Origin: Pelobates cultripes
Lineage: Eukaryota; Chordata; Amphibia; Anura; Pelobatidae
Assembly: GCA_933207985.1 (NCBI GenBank)
Contig: OW240913.1
Location: forward strand, 330,615,497-330,679,496
Length of the DNA: 64,000 bases
Direction: 5' to 3'
The notes under the pieces were generated by a model. The model did no database searches, had not been told where the DNA came from, and saw only the letters and a program-made list of their open reading frames with translations. The stretch's first letter is position 1. Every line of letters starts with the position of its first letter. The position numbers and the translations under genes were made by a program. Shown here piece after piece: positions 36,039 to 48,027 of this stretch.

Positions 36039-36070
36039 AATCCTGCAGATCCTTCCAAACAACTACAACA
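36039..36070 (+). CDS. spata7: SPATA7 micro-exon (32 bp)
   Basis: Acceptor TTTCTAATTTTAG, donor CAACA|GTAAGT (consensus). In phase 0 it reads NPADPSKQLQ plus two bases that form Gln with the first base of the next exon, giving QQEEDL. It therefore joins the 64-bp exon and the 78-bp exon without a frame break. The segment would correspond to the linker before the EEEL motif of the mammalian protein. The tiny size makes similarity useless as proof, so phase and splice sites carry the call. Confidence 0.6.
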
Positions 36071-36309
36071 GTAAGTTTTTTGTTTTTTTAAAGTATGTTT
36101 TTAAATGTAACATGATACCTTGATATGTTGAACTGATTTTCTATTACAAAATCTCAACATTTCTAAATTTATAACGCAATTTATCTGTGTGCTTTCTGTG
36201 CATTTTTTACTTTCTTTTTTTTATTCCACACAATCTTATGTACCATATATTGTCTGGGGGTCTTCAATTCACAATATGACATTTCAATAAAGAGCTGACA
36301 AGTCCTGAA

Positions 36310-36670
36310 TTAAAGGAACACTATAGCGTTAGAAATACAGATCTGCATTCCTAAATCTAGCCCCTGTCCCTAGTTGTATTAAGGTGCCCCCCCCTTCCCC
36401 TTGCCATGAAAAGTAATAAAAATAAATAATTTACTTACCTTTTTCCAGCACGGAGGACTTATCAGATCATTATGTATCAGAGTATTGGAGACATGATGTT
36501 TACGCGTAATAAGCACCATGTACACATTCAAGCTTGCCCATAGGAAAGCAATGTACACAATGCATTCCGATGGGCTTCCGCGTCGCATCATGTGTCACTG
36601 CCAGAGTAGCGGAAGGTGGATATAACCCTTCAATGTAAACATTGGAGTGTCTAAAAAGAGTCATTCAGAT
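36310..36670 (+). mobile_element. T2-type MITE, left end and body
   Basis: Starts TTAAAGGAACACTATAGCGT. The body includes CATTGTACACAATGCATTCC-like segments resembling the hairpin core of other members. The right terminus is not clear. Nothing recognisable lies between it and the 38-bp satellite. Confidence 0.5.
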
Positions 36671-37324
36671 GCTAAACGTGTTCAGCAAAAATGGGAAGTG
36701 CCAAGTCCTGTGCCACCCCCGCCCTCCCCACCTCCCCCAGCATTAGGCTAATAATAGTGACACTACACTTCACTATTTGACGTATTTTAACTTATTTTGC
36801 TAAGTATTTTTTGTAATAGTAAAAAAGATGTATTTTTGTTTTACCTTTGTATCGACATCACTTTGAGTCCAACTCACACATAGGCTTTATAGTGTAGGAC
36901 AGTTCAATATTTACATTACATTTTAAATTTATTCAGATGTGGTATAGCTATGTGTAAGGCTAGAGCAATGTGAAGTGCGTCGGTGTCATAACACATGCTC
37001 TGGCAGGTAACTTACAATGATTGTTGTTTGTGTGAATACAGTTTGATTCTCATTAGTTGTTTTTTTAGCGGAATTATCATGCATACTATTAATTTGTATG
37101 GTTAATGATGTTTCGGATTAAGTACCCAGTTTTAAGTTACTCAGCTATACATTACACTGACCGTTTTTAAGAAATCATTTCCTTAGTCTTGCTTTTCTTG
37201 CATATTACTTTTAAATTGCAGCTTTTTACCGATAATTCTTCCAAGCCAGTAAAATGTTCAAGCAGCAGATTCTGTAATTACACACTATTTAACCATGTAG
37301 GTAGCTGGCCATTGGGATGCTGTA

Positions 37325-40300
37325 AATCGAATGTTGTGATGCAGTATTCTCAGGATATGAGCAATAGAATGCTGAGATGTGTTGTCCTCAGGATATGGGA
37401 AGTAAAATGCAAAGATTCAGTATTCTGTGGATATGAAAAGTACATTGTGGGGACACAGAATTCTGTGAATATGAGAAATACAATGCTAGGATTCTGTGGA
37501 TATGAGAAGTACAGTACTGAGATTCAGTATTCCAAGGATATGAGAAGTACATTGTGGGGACGCAGAATACTGTGAATATGAGAAATACAATGCTAGGATT
37601 CTGTGGATATGAGAAGTACAATGCTGGGATTCAGTATTCTGGGGATATGAGAAGTACAATGCTGGGATTCAGTATTCTGGGGATATGAGAAATACAATGC
37701 TGAGATTCAGTATTCTGGGGATATGAGAAATACAATGCTGAGATTCAGTATTCTGGGGATATGAGAAGCACAATGCTGGGATTCAGTATTCTGGGCATAT
37801 GAGAAGTAGAAGGCTGGGATTCAGTATTCTGGGGATATGAGAAATACAGTACTGGTATTCAGTATTCTGTGGGTATGAGAAGTAAATTGCAGGGATTCAG
37901 TATTCTAGGGGTATGAGAAGTACAATGCTGGCATTTAGTATTCTAGGGATATGAGAAGTACAATGCTGGGATTCAGTATTCTGGAGATATGAGAAGTAGA
38001 AGGCTGGGATTCAGTATTCTGTGGATATGAGAAGTAGAAGGCTGGGATTCAGTATTCTGGGGATATGAGAAGTACAATGATGGGATTCAGTATTCTGGGG
38101 ATATGAGAAGTACAATGATGGGATTCAGTATTCTGGGGATATGAGAAATACAGTACTGGGATTCAGTATTCTGGGGTATGAGAAGTAAATTGCAGGGATT
38201 CAGTATTCTGGGGGTATGAGAAGCACAATGCTGGGATTCAGTATTCTGGGGATATGAGAAGTAGAAGGCTGGGATTCAGTATTCTGGGGATATGAGAAGT
38301 ACAATGCTGGGATTCAGTATTCTGGGGGTATGAGAAGTACAATGCTGGGATTAATTATTCTGGGGATATGAGAAGTACAATGCAGTGATTCAGTATTCTG
38401 GGGATATGAGAAGTACAATGCTGGGATTTAGTATTCTGGGGATATGAGAAGTACAGTGCTGGGATTCAGTATTCTGGGGATATGAGAAGTACAATGCAGT
38501 GATTCAGTATTCTGGGGATATGAGAAGTACAATGCTGGGATTCAGTATTCTGGGGATATGAGAAGTACAGTGCTGGAATTCAGTATTCTGGGGATATGAG
38601 AAGTACAATGCTGGGATTTAGTATTCTGGGGATATGAGAAGTACAATGCTGGGATTCAGTATTCCGGGTATATGAGAAATACAATGCTGGGATTCATTAT
38701 TCTAGGGATATGAGAAGTACAGTGCTGGGATTCAGTATTCTGGGGATATGAGAAGTACAATGCTGGGATTCAGTATTCTGGGGATATGAGAAGTACAGTG
38801 CTGGGATTCAGTATTCAAGGGGGTGCGAAGTACCGTGCTGGGATTCAGTATTCTGGGGATATGAGAAATACAATGCTGGGATTCAGTATTCTGGGGATAT
38901 GAGAAAAACAATGCTGGGATTCAGTATTCTCGGGATATGAGAAGTACAATGCTGGGATTCAGTATTCTGGGAATATGAGAAATACAATGATTGGATTCAG
39001 TATTCTGGGGATATGAGAAATACAATGCTGGGATTCAGTATTCTCGGGATATGAAAAGAACATTTTGGGGACGCAGAATTCTGTGAATATGAGAAATACA
39101 ATGCTAGGATTCTGTGGATATGAGAAGTACAGTACTGAGATTCAGTATTCTAGGGATATGAGAAATACAATGCTGGGATTCAGTATTCTGGGGATATGAG
39201 AAGTACAATGCTGGGATTCAGTATTCTGTGGATATAAGAAATACAATGCTGGGATTCAGTATTCTGGGGATATGAGAAATACAATGATTGGATTCAGTAT
39301 TCTGGGGGTATGAGAAATACAATGCTGGGATTCAGTATTCTGGAGATATGAGAAATACAATACTGGGATTCAGTATTCTGGGGATATGAGAAATACAATG
39401 ATTGGATTCAGTATTCTGGGGAAATGAGAAATACAATGATTCAATTCAGTATTCTGGGGATATGAGAAATACAATGATTCAATTCAGTATCCTGGGGACA
39501 TGAGGAGTACATTGCTGGGATTCAGTATTCTGTGGATATGAGAAGTACAATGCTAGGATTCTGTGGATATGAGAAGTACAGTATTGAGATTCAGTATTCT
39601 AGGGATATGAGAAATACAATGCTGGGATTCAGTATTCTGGGGATATGAGAAGTACAATGCTGGGATTCAGTATTCTGGGGATATGAGAAATACAATGATT
39701 GGATTCAGTATTCTGGGGAAATGAGAAATACAATGATTCAATTCAGTATTCTGGGGATATGAGAAATACAATGATTCAATTCAGTATCCTGGGGACATGA
39801 GGAGTACATTGCTGGGATTCAGTATTCTGTGGATATGAGAAGTACAATGCTAGGATTCTGTGGATATGAGAAGTACAGTACTGAGATTCAGTATTCTAGG
39901 GATATGAGAAATACAATGCTGGGATTCAGTATTCTGGGGATATGAGAAGTACAATGCTGGGATTCAGTATTCTGTGGATATGAGAAGTACAAGGCTGTGA
40001 TTCAGTATTCTGGGGATATGAGAAGTACAATGCTGGGATTCAGTATTCTGGGGATATGAGAAATACAATGATTCAATTCAGTATCCTGGGGACATGAGGA
40101 GTACATTGCTGGGATTCAGTATTCTGTAGGTATGAGAAGTACAATGCTGGGATTCAGTATTCTGTGCATATGAGAAGTACAAGGCTGGGATTCAGTATTC
40201 TGGAGATCTGAGAAGAACAATGCTGGGATTCAGTACTCTGGGGATATGAGAAGTACAATGCTGGGATTCGGTATTCTGGGGATATGAGAAGTACAAGGCT

Positions 40301-40575
40301 GTGATTCAGTATTCTGGGGATATGAGAAGTACAAGGCTGTGATTCAGTATTCTGGGGATATGAGAAGTACAATGCTGGGATTCAGTATTCTGGGGATATG
40401 AGAAGTACATTGCTGGGATTCAGTATTCTGGGGATATGAGAAATACCATGCTGGGATTCAGTATTCTGGGGATATGAGAAATACCATGCTGGGATTCAGT
40501 ATTCTGGGGATATGAGAAATACCATGCCGGGATTCAGTATTCTGGGGATATGTGAAGTAAAATGCTGGGATTCAG
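37325..40575. repeat. 38-bp minisatellite array, ~85 units
   Basis: Unit GGATATGAGAAGTACAATGC followed by TGGGATTCAGTATTCTGG, period 38 bp, over 3.2 kb in a SPATA7 intron. Variants (TGATT for TGCTGG, GTACAGTACTGAG, shortened units lacking CAGTAT) recur in order, which gives a higher-order repeat of about 297 bp near 39410-40010. Open frames such as MYFSYPQNTESQ are artefacts of the repeat. Copy number is probably polymorphic. Confidence 0.95.
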
Positions 40576-40576
40576 T

Positions 40577-40980
40577 ACAGTGCCGGACTGGGACAAAAAT
40601 TCAGCCCAGGCAATTAAAGGCAGAGCAGCCCATGAGGGGCGGAGACAGAAAGGAGGCATATTTATGTTAGTGTGATGCCCTCCAGAGCATCCAGTGCTCT
40701 GTGGTGGAGTTAATGTCCTGTTTTTCTTTTTTGTTCAATGTAAACATGCTCAGTGTTTGCTAGTGATTTGTCTCTGGTGTCCTCAATAGTGGGATAACAG
40801 AGAACAATTGTGGAACAGGACTGTTAAAGTGTGATGCGTGCATGGTCACTATGGTGTTGTATGTGTGTGGCGGTTGCTTGTGTGATTGCATGTGTGCATA
40901 GGAGACTATTTGTGTTGTAATTTGTGGCGTACTATGTGTGGCTAGGGGCTGTAATGTGTGTGTGTGTGTTTATAGGGCCT
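40577..40980. mobile_element. fragment with CAGTGCCGGACTGG terminus and TG-rich tract
   Basis: Immediately after the satellite comes CAGTGCCGGACTGGGACAAA, an end of the CAGGGCCGGACTGG kind. TG-rich sequence (GTGTGTGTGTG near 40952) follows. No inner part was identified. Confidence 0.4.
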
Positions 40981-41394
40981 GTCCATTTAGGAGTTAAATC
41001 ACTTTGTTTATGCAACCCTAACAACACATTCCTGGGCTGTCACCTACACAGGCTCCCTACACATTTTCTGTACAATCTCTTTCATTTAGAATTTCTTATC
41101 TTCTGCTCTGTTAATTGCCTGTTATAGCCTGCACGAGCCTCCAGTGTGTGATTAAAGTTCAATTAACAGAGAAAAGACAAAAAATGTGTAGAATAAACAC
41201 ATATCTGCATTGTCAGATATGATTGATAATCAAACATTTTTTTTCCATGGAGGCTGTGTGAGTCCCAGTCAGGGGAGGTACAAAAAAAGTGATTTAACTT
41301 CTAATTAGCAGAGAACTAAGCAATGAGAGTGCATGGGCATGACCTATACATTAAACCTGCTAAAGTTGTTTTGGTGCTTAGTGTATCCCTTTAA
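40981..41394. mobile_element. T2-type MITE, partial copy of the 5116-5670 family
   Basis: Shares TTTAGGAGTTAAATCAC, GTGATTAAAGTTCAATT and GGAGGCTGTGTGAGTC-like blocks in the same order as 5116-5670. It ends near GTGTATCCCTTTAAT and lacks the left terminus. The following 41395-42468 shows nothing recognisable. Confidence 0.65.
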
Positions 41395-42476
41395 TTCTGT
41401 TTTGGTTTCTTCAGGGTCAGGTCCCAATTCACTATTTTGAAGCCATACCCGGCCAAGGTTATGATTCTTTTAGCCTTGCACATATGCAACAGAGCTGAGA
41501 CACCTTAGGGGTACTTTGAGATGCTAATGAGATGATTTTTATTTTCAAAAATGGGTTAATCATTAAGAATTCTCAACATTGCTATTTATTTTATAACAAG
41601 TGTTTTATAGAGCTTTTTTTCCCAAGTGAACTTGAGTTGCTTTAACCTAGCAACCAATAAATATATTAGTAAGATGGGGAGAGTGACAAGTAGGTGGTAA
41701 ATGGGAAATACCTAAAAAATATATCATGGGTATGGCTGAAGAAAACCAGACAGGGAAATGAACATAAATATGTAAGTAGATAAGGTAGACTGAAGGATAA
41801 GAAAAGAAAAAAGGCACAGTAAAAGAAGGAACAGCTGCCAAAATGGTAATGGGACACTTTCAGCAGAATATTTGCTGTAAAACGGCTGACACTGGGTGTT
41901 CAATGATATTGTGAATGTCATGTTTGTAGGTTAGAAATAACCCTAATGGTAGTTCTTATATGAGTTAAAGGTGCATGCTCAAGTAAATAACAGAGTTAAT
42001 TGCCATTCTGCCAATAATTGGTTTGAATCTAGGAATGTACAAAGATGTGTCAGATTCCGTTAATTAACACTCTGCTGTGTGGTGTTACTTACATCAGGAA
42101 TTGCATAATTAGAAGTCAAAGTGAGTCTATCAGCACAAGTTAGATAACGAACTTTAATAAAATCACTAATACTGTATTAAAGTGCCAGCCTAAGCACTAA
42201 AAGCACTTTGCATTACTGCCAAGGAAATGGTTCTCACCGCATCCTGGGTCCACAGTCCGGGACTGGCTTATAAAGACAGTGATCGTGCTGCCCATCAGTC
42301 AGTGAGAAGACCTAGATTCAAGTCGCCTTATATCAATTTTGTTTTCATTGTTCAGGTAGTGTGCGCGTGTCACAGCAGATAGTGAGATTACGCTTCTCCG
42401 CCCTGGAAAGAACTGTGCGGGGACTACAAAAGCAGTATGGCTATCAGTTTCTAGTACAGGTCTAATCACTCTATGT

Positions 42477-42740
42477 CAGGAGTGCCCAAGAGGTAGATAC
42501 CTAGATGTTAAACTACAACTCCCATGATGCTTTGCATGCCTTTAGAATGCTTTAGAATGACAAAGCATCATGAAAGCTGTAGTTCTACACAGGGCCATCT
42601 CTAACATTGAATGGACCCTGGGCAAGCATTTGCTTGGGCCCACTGGAGTAACTGGGCCCGGGGCAGCTGCCCTGTTTTCCCCACGTTAAAGATGGCCCTG
42701 GTTCTAAAACATCTGGGGATCCACCTTTTGGGCACCCCTG
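42477..42740. mobile_element. hAT-type MITE with exact 8-bp target duplication
   Basis: The ends CAGGAGTGCCCAAGAGGTAG and, inverted, CAGGGGTGCCCAAAAGGTGG are flanked on both sides by CTCTATGT (42469-42476 and 42741-42748). This is the 8-bp duplication made by hAT transposases. Inside is a second inverted pair (AGGGCCATCTCTAAC at 42592 and GTTAAAGATGGCCCT ending 42700), which suggests one MITE nested in another. Confidence 0.85.
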
Positions 42741-43214
42741 CTCTATGTGATGATTAGAACTGCAGGTAGGGGATAAATCCACAAGGTAAACCAGTCTCCA
42801 TGGGTCAAAATGGAATGCTCTTGTTGGATTGTCTCATTCTGATATGAGGAGGGACAATTTCAGACAACCTCACTAAGCACTGCGTGACATTTTAATGGTA
42901 AATAATCCTTTCTTTATTTTATTTATTTGCAATTTTTTTATAAACGTGCAATATATTTAACATATGTGATCAGTTTTTACCTGGACAAACACTTAACCTG
43001 TTAGCATGCCACGGTATGAGTTTTTTTTTTTTTACTCTGTATTATCACCCAGTGGCAGGATAATTTTAGTCTGTAGGGCAAGTATAGTAAAATAAAGTGT
43101 GACTTTTAGAATGCTATAGTACAGGGGTGGTCAAACTTCATGCCTGTAACAGCCTCATGTGAAAATTTAGAAATATTCAAGAGCCACAATTACATTTATT
43201 GGAGTGTTCAACAG

Positions 43215-43990
43215 AAGCCACCATGTGTCTCATTCCCCCTCCCCCAACTCCATTCATATGTCTCATTCCCTTATTCCCTCCTCCCATTTGTGCTATTCCT
43301 CCATTTCCCACATGTGTCTCATTCCCCCAGCCCCCTTGTATCTCATTCCCCCAGTATCATCATGTGTCTCATTCCACCAGTCTCCCTTGTATCTCATTCC
43401 CCCAGTCCCTCTTGTATCTCATTCCCCCAGTCCACTCATGTATCTCATTCCTCCAGTCCCTTTTGTATCTCATTCCCCCAGTCCACTCATGTATTTCATT
43501 CCCCCAGTATCATCATGTGTCTCATTCCTCCAGTCCCTCTTGTATCTCATTCCCCCAGTCCACTCATGTATCTCATTCCCCCAGTATCATCATGTCTCTC
43601 ATTCCTCCAGTCCTCCCGTTTCTCTATGTATCTCATTCCACCAGTCCCCTATGTTTCTCATTCCCCCAGTCCATTCATGTATCTCATTCCCCCAGTCCCA
43701 CTATGTATCTCATTCCACCAGTCCCCCCATGTATCTCATTTCCCCAACCCCCTTTTATCTCATTCCCCCAGTATCACCATGTGTCTCATTCTCCCAGTCC
43801 CCCCATTTCCCTATGTATCTCATTGTGATCGTTTAGCCACACTCTTCCCCCCAGTCCCCCCATGTATCTCATTCCCCCAGTATCGCCATGTATCTAATTT
43901 CCCCAGCCCCCCTTTTATCTCATTCCCCCAGTACCACCATGTGTCACATTCCTCTCATTCCCAAAGATCCCATATGTGTCTCATTTAATC
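43215..43990. repeat. pyrimidine-rich minisatellite, ~24-27-bp units
   Basis: About 30 units around TGTATCTCATTCCCCCAGTC with CCCCATG-type spacers. Long open frames in three + frames are repeat artefacts. A GC-rich palindrome and element end follow directly. Confidence 0.9.
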
Positions 43991-44040
43991 CCCCATGTGT
44001 CTTACCCCCTCTCCTCCCATTTGCCAGCTTACCTCCCCTG

Positions 44041-44330
44041 TGTAGCGTGGCCAACTCGCAGACCGTGGTAGAGAAGTTTGTTTCAATCCACCTGGTCTGA
44101 CAGGAAGCAGTTTGGCGCTCTTAGTGCGCGCTCTTCCTGTCAGACCAGGTAGAGGGAAATAAGCTCTTCTACCACCGTCCGCGTCTCGGCCATGCTACAA
44201 GAAAGCACCAGCAGGAGGGGAACGCTGTGCAGTGCGCTCCACTCCTGATGGTCAGCCGGATCCTGCTCCCCTGGGCCAGTGCACCCTAAGAAGGCTCCTT
44301 TTGTGCCTCCTAATGCAAGTGCCGGCCCTG
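44041..44330 (+). mobile_element. GC-rich element end with long palindrome (…GTGCCGGCCCTG)
   Basis: A palindrome of two arms of about 68 bp (44041-44108 and 44135-44202; shared core ACCTGGTCTGACAGGAAG) is followed by a terminus AAGTGCCGGCCCTG. The order is the mirror of 19756-20040. The element end abuts the minisatellite on its left. No coding sequence. The stretch 44331-44770 holds nothing else recognisable. Confidence 0.65.
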
Positions 44331-44772
44331 AAGAGTTTTGACCCTCTAAAGAGTTGCATGTCTGCTATCGTGAGATTAATGCCAAGTTTGTCCAACACTT
44401 ACTTGATGTTTGCTTAAATAGTCTACAGTGTCAGATATCCCATATTGGAATTATGAAATTGAAGCAAAAAAAGAGCCAGTTTTCTTAAAATCTTTAAAAA
44501 AAGGCAAGGCAGGAGACAGAGGTTTCTATGCTGTCTGCATCTTTTAAATCCTTAAGGATACTCGAGCTCCGCTTATGAATAATATGTATAATTGGACTAT
44601 ATATTCACCCCCTTCTTCCGCTTCATTTAGCAGCGTCTGCATATATTTGAAATCATGCATTGCTTGTATTTATCCTTTCTTATACCGAATGGGAAAATGC
44701 ATGCAAAACTGTGTTGGTTGGAGTATTAAACCAGAATGGCTATGACACAAATAACATTTACATCATTTAATT

Positions 44773-45120
44773 TTAAAGCAACACTGTCACCATATTCAAT
44801 GCACCATTTGCAGTATAAAATTACTGTGAAGTAGTGGTGGTGGGCTTAACACAATATGGCTATATGGTGGAACTGAATCATTATATTTGTTTGCTGAGAT
44901 AGGTGATTTTGAGTAGTCTTATAAAATTTAAAATTGTATTTTTATGTGTGTGCTGTTCCTTAACCTGTACTATTTTGGTCACTATGGCAGCACCATTTCA
45001 GGAAAATGCATGTTCCAGGTTGTGCCCCCAATTCTTTTTTTGTCTTTGCCATTTGCAATATAATGATCACTTGCCCAGCCCAATGCACGCTTTAAGCCGC
45101 ATCAGCGGGGTTAATCACAA
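44773..45120. mobile_element. TTAA-type MITE, related to 3940-4320
   Basis: Starts TTAAAGCAACACTGTCACCA and contains GGTGGTGGGCTTAACAC and TTGTGCCCCCAATTC, both found in the earlier copy. A further TTAA-type right end (AGAGTAATCCTTTAA) lies at 45400-45413. From 45414 to 46220 nothing is recognised. Confidence 0.5.
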
Positions 45121-46220
45121 GTGAGAATTGTCAGGAATTCAAAGTAACTACAAAAATAACTGAACTGGAAAAATTCTCCAAGTCAGCTATATTTCCAGTT
45201 CAGCTATTCTGGTCTTTACTCCACGCACCATGACCACTTCAGTGATTGGAAGTAATGGTGCCTGGATTCTTTATGTGTAGCGTTTTGCTAATGCTCTCAG
45301 CCATAGAATGGCGATAGCCGCGGCTCCCAGCTTCTGTGTTTCACTGAACCATAAGGAAGCATCGGAGCCATAAGCGGTCCCAGGTTATTAGGATGATTAG
45401 AGTAATCCTTTAAATTTGAAATTCTCTTTGAATTCCCCAAAATCCTCACTTTAGAGAATACCCATAAATGTGTGGTGAGCTACCTGTATGTAACCAACAG
45501 CAATCCAACTAACGAGTGCCATAACCAAATATCTTTGTCAGAAGTTGCTTTGTCAAGACTCTATCTGATTGAGAATGTTGTGTTTCTGTTTGTCTTTATA
45601 TGTTTATGGATAGAACGTGTCTTTAAATCTGCCTCAGTGTCATTTTCAACACTTTAAAAGGACTAGCAAGAAAAATGTAAAAATCAGAATTGCTATTCTT
45701 GTTTTACTGCTATTGATTTTGAAGTGGGAATATCTGGATAATGGACTTTCTGCTGGTTACAGATCTTACACAAAGTTACTGTAATCACTGTACTGCAACA
45801 TGTACCATAGGGAAATTAAAGAAACACAGACCAAAACACGGAGTCAGATCAAAGCTAGGGTTAATTAGCAATTTTATATTGTGTTTTAATTACCTTGTAC
45901 AATGCTGTGTTCCTTTAGATAATTACTTACTCTTAGGTTCATGTCTTCTACTGTAGCCACTATAGTCTAAATCTTATTATACAACAAGGAACATGTATTT
46001 ACACTGAAATTTAAATTAGAATGTATTCACTAAACAGTGAATTATTTACTCACAATACAATGAATTGAAAACAGAATTTTTTAAATATACCACATATGTT
46101 AGCACAGAGGAACCAAGATGAGAATTTTTTTGGAGCTGACTATGAGCAATTTCATTCATTAAAAAATGTGAGTCAAGTTATTTGGCAAGTACAAAGATGA
46201 TGCTTTGGGTTGTTATCAAT

Positions 46221-46529
46221 TTAAAGGAACTCTCACACTGTAGTGGTTATGGTGTCAGGTACGATCCCATGGTAAGTAGTCAAACAATTTGCAAACAGTT
46301 TTATAACTTATCTGGGGTCTGCGAGACCCCAGTCTCAACCGGTACATTAGCTTCCCAGGTTCAACTGGCTGAGAGCGCCACAGCTAAGCTAGCTCAGAGT
46401 AATGAGATTTTGGCTCTCCTAGAGGAGGTGTCTGGATACTGGAAGAACCCAGGTAAATTGTAAAACCACTTGCAAATTGATAACTTACCTTGGCACACCT
46501 GGCACGATAGCCCCTACAAAGTATCTTAA
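46221..46529. mobile_element. T2-type MITE in a chain (first)
   Basis: Starts TTAAAGGAACTCTCACACTG and ends CCCCTACAAAGTATCTTAA, bounded by TTAA. The last TTAA is shared with the next element. Confidence 0.6.
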
Positions 46530-47026
46530 AGGACCACTCTAGGTACCCAGACCACTTCAGCTTTATGAAGTGGTCTGGGTGCCAGGTCCAGCTAGGGTTA
46601 ACCCATTTTTTTTATAAACATAGCAGTTTCAGAGAAACTGCTATGTTTATAAATGGGTTAATCCAGCCCTCAAATGGGTTAATCCAGCCCTCTCATTGAC
46701 AGCCGCTAGAGGCGCTTGCGTGATTCTCACTGTGAAAATCACAGTGAGAACACGCAAGCGTCCATAGGAAAGCATTATGAATGCTTTCCTATGAGACCGT
46801 CTGAATGCGCGCGCAGCTCTTGCCGCGCGTGCGCATTCAGCCGAAAGGGAGGAGAGGAGGAGGATCGAAGGCGGAGAGCTCCCCGCCCTGCGCTGGAGAA
46901 AGGTAAGTTTAACCCCTTCCTCCCCCCAGGGCCCGGCAGGAGGGGTTCCCTGAGGGTGGGGGCACCCTCAGGGCACTATAGTGCCAGGAAAACGAGTGTT
47001 TTCCTGGCACTATAGTGGTCCTTTAA
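46526..47026. mobile_element. T2-type MITE built of consecutive hairpins (501 bp)
   Basis: Ends TTAAAGGACCACTCTAGG and, inverted, TTAAAGGACCACTATAGTGC, bounded by TTAA. Inside are successive hairpins: 46548-46578 (CAGACCACTTCA arms), 46614-46650 (17-bp perfect arms), 46712-46760, 46763-46793 (CATAGGAAAGCATT arms), 46801-46840 (GC-rich), 46948-46973 (CCCTGAGGGTG arms) and 46974-47016 (about 19-bp arms). Confidence 0.85.
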
Positions 47027-47096
47027 AGGAACAACTCAAGTACCATAGCCCCTACAATGTGCTGTTGTTGTTATGGTACTTGGGTTGTTCCTTTAA
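47023..47096. mobile_element. 74-bp hairpin MITE, TTAA to TTAA
   Basis: TTAAAGGAACAACTCAAGTA and its near-perfect inverse surround a short loop. It shares its left TTAA with the preceding element. Confidence 0.75.
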
Positions 47097-47105
47097 GATA
47101 CTTTC

Positions 47106-47599
47106 TTAAAGGGTCAATCCAGACCCCTTAGAAACTTTAGGTTGCTGAAAAGCTTTATGAGTGAAGAGTGTGTCCTATTTTTTACTTTTTGCAAAAAAAT
47201 ATAGATTTCAATAGAAAATGGCATTTTATAAATTAACCTGGTTACACTTCCTTGGCTTTCAAGCAGATAACAGGTAATGTTACTTTCTGGTTTTGGTAGC
47301 TAAATGCAGCTGACCTCAAGAGGCAGCAATTGCCCAGAGCACTTGACTTCCAAAAACGTATAATTGAGCTGTGTTGGGAAGTCCATGATTGGACAGCCAC
47401 AGAAAGTCTGGGCGGGGTTAGAAGGGGTGAGCTTGCAAAGGCACCTGGCAAGAGATCTGCAGGTTTTGCTAGCTGTTTTTAGATATAACACTAATGAAAA
47501 AAGCACATAGTTAAATGCAAGCAAATTTTCATTTGGAGTATATCTACTAAACAGTGATTTTTATTTATTTTGTATTTGGGCAGTGGAGTGCTCCTTTAA
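47106..47599. mobile_element. T2-type MITE in a chain (last)
   Basis: Starts TTAAAGGGTCAATCCAGACC and ends with GGGCAGTGGAGTGCTCCTTTAA, bounded by TTAA. The terminal repeats are imperfect. The rest of the intron to 47949 is unremarkable. Confidence 0.6.
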
Positions 47600-47949
47600 A
47601 TGAGGTCTATTAATGAAGGTACTGACAATACATCTGCAAACGTTTTTCAGCTTTAATAGCCCTGCCAGGTTAGCTAGATATATTATTCTGAGCTTTAACC
47701 TCTTATGGATATTCACAAATGAGTAAATTGATGTCCCTATGTTTGATCAAAATAGTTAAAATTAAACATAGTTGACATGGGGAGTGTTTCATATTCAGCT
47801 ACATTTGCTACTTTCAAATTATTTTCCCAGCAATCCACTCTTTCACGAACAACGCTGTCTGTGCGGCAGTCTTGGGGCAAATCACAGTCCTGTTGTGCTT
47901 TCTGTAATTGATTTGTTCTTACCTAACTATCACTCTTTTCTTTGACAAG

Positions 47950-48027
47950 GGAAGAGGACCTGAAATCTCTTCAGTTTCTGCAAGATCTCACCAGTGACAT
48001 TTTAATCAGAGGCTGTGGGTCCAAGAG
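47950..48027 (+). CDS. spata7: SPATA7 internal exon (EEDL…LTSDIL motif)
   Basis: A 78-bp exon between TTTGACAAG and AAGAG|GTGGGT. With one base completing the previous codon it reads EEDLKSLQFLQDLTSDILIRG, which aligns with EEELLYLSFIEDVTDEILKLG of mammalian SPATA7, a short conserved block. Exit phase 2 fits the next exon. The position after the micro-exon and the phases agree. Confidence 0.85.

Noticed and set aside
37325..40575. Regularly spaced repeats reminiscent of a CRISPR array
   Set aside because: The units are contiguous without unique spacers, and the DNA is vertebrate. It is a minisatellite.
43140..44100. Three overlapping open frames of 200-280 codons
   Set aside because: They run through a pyrimidine-rich minisatellite whose units happen to lack stops.
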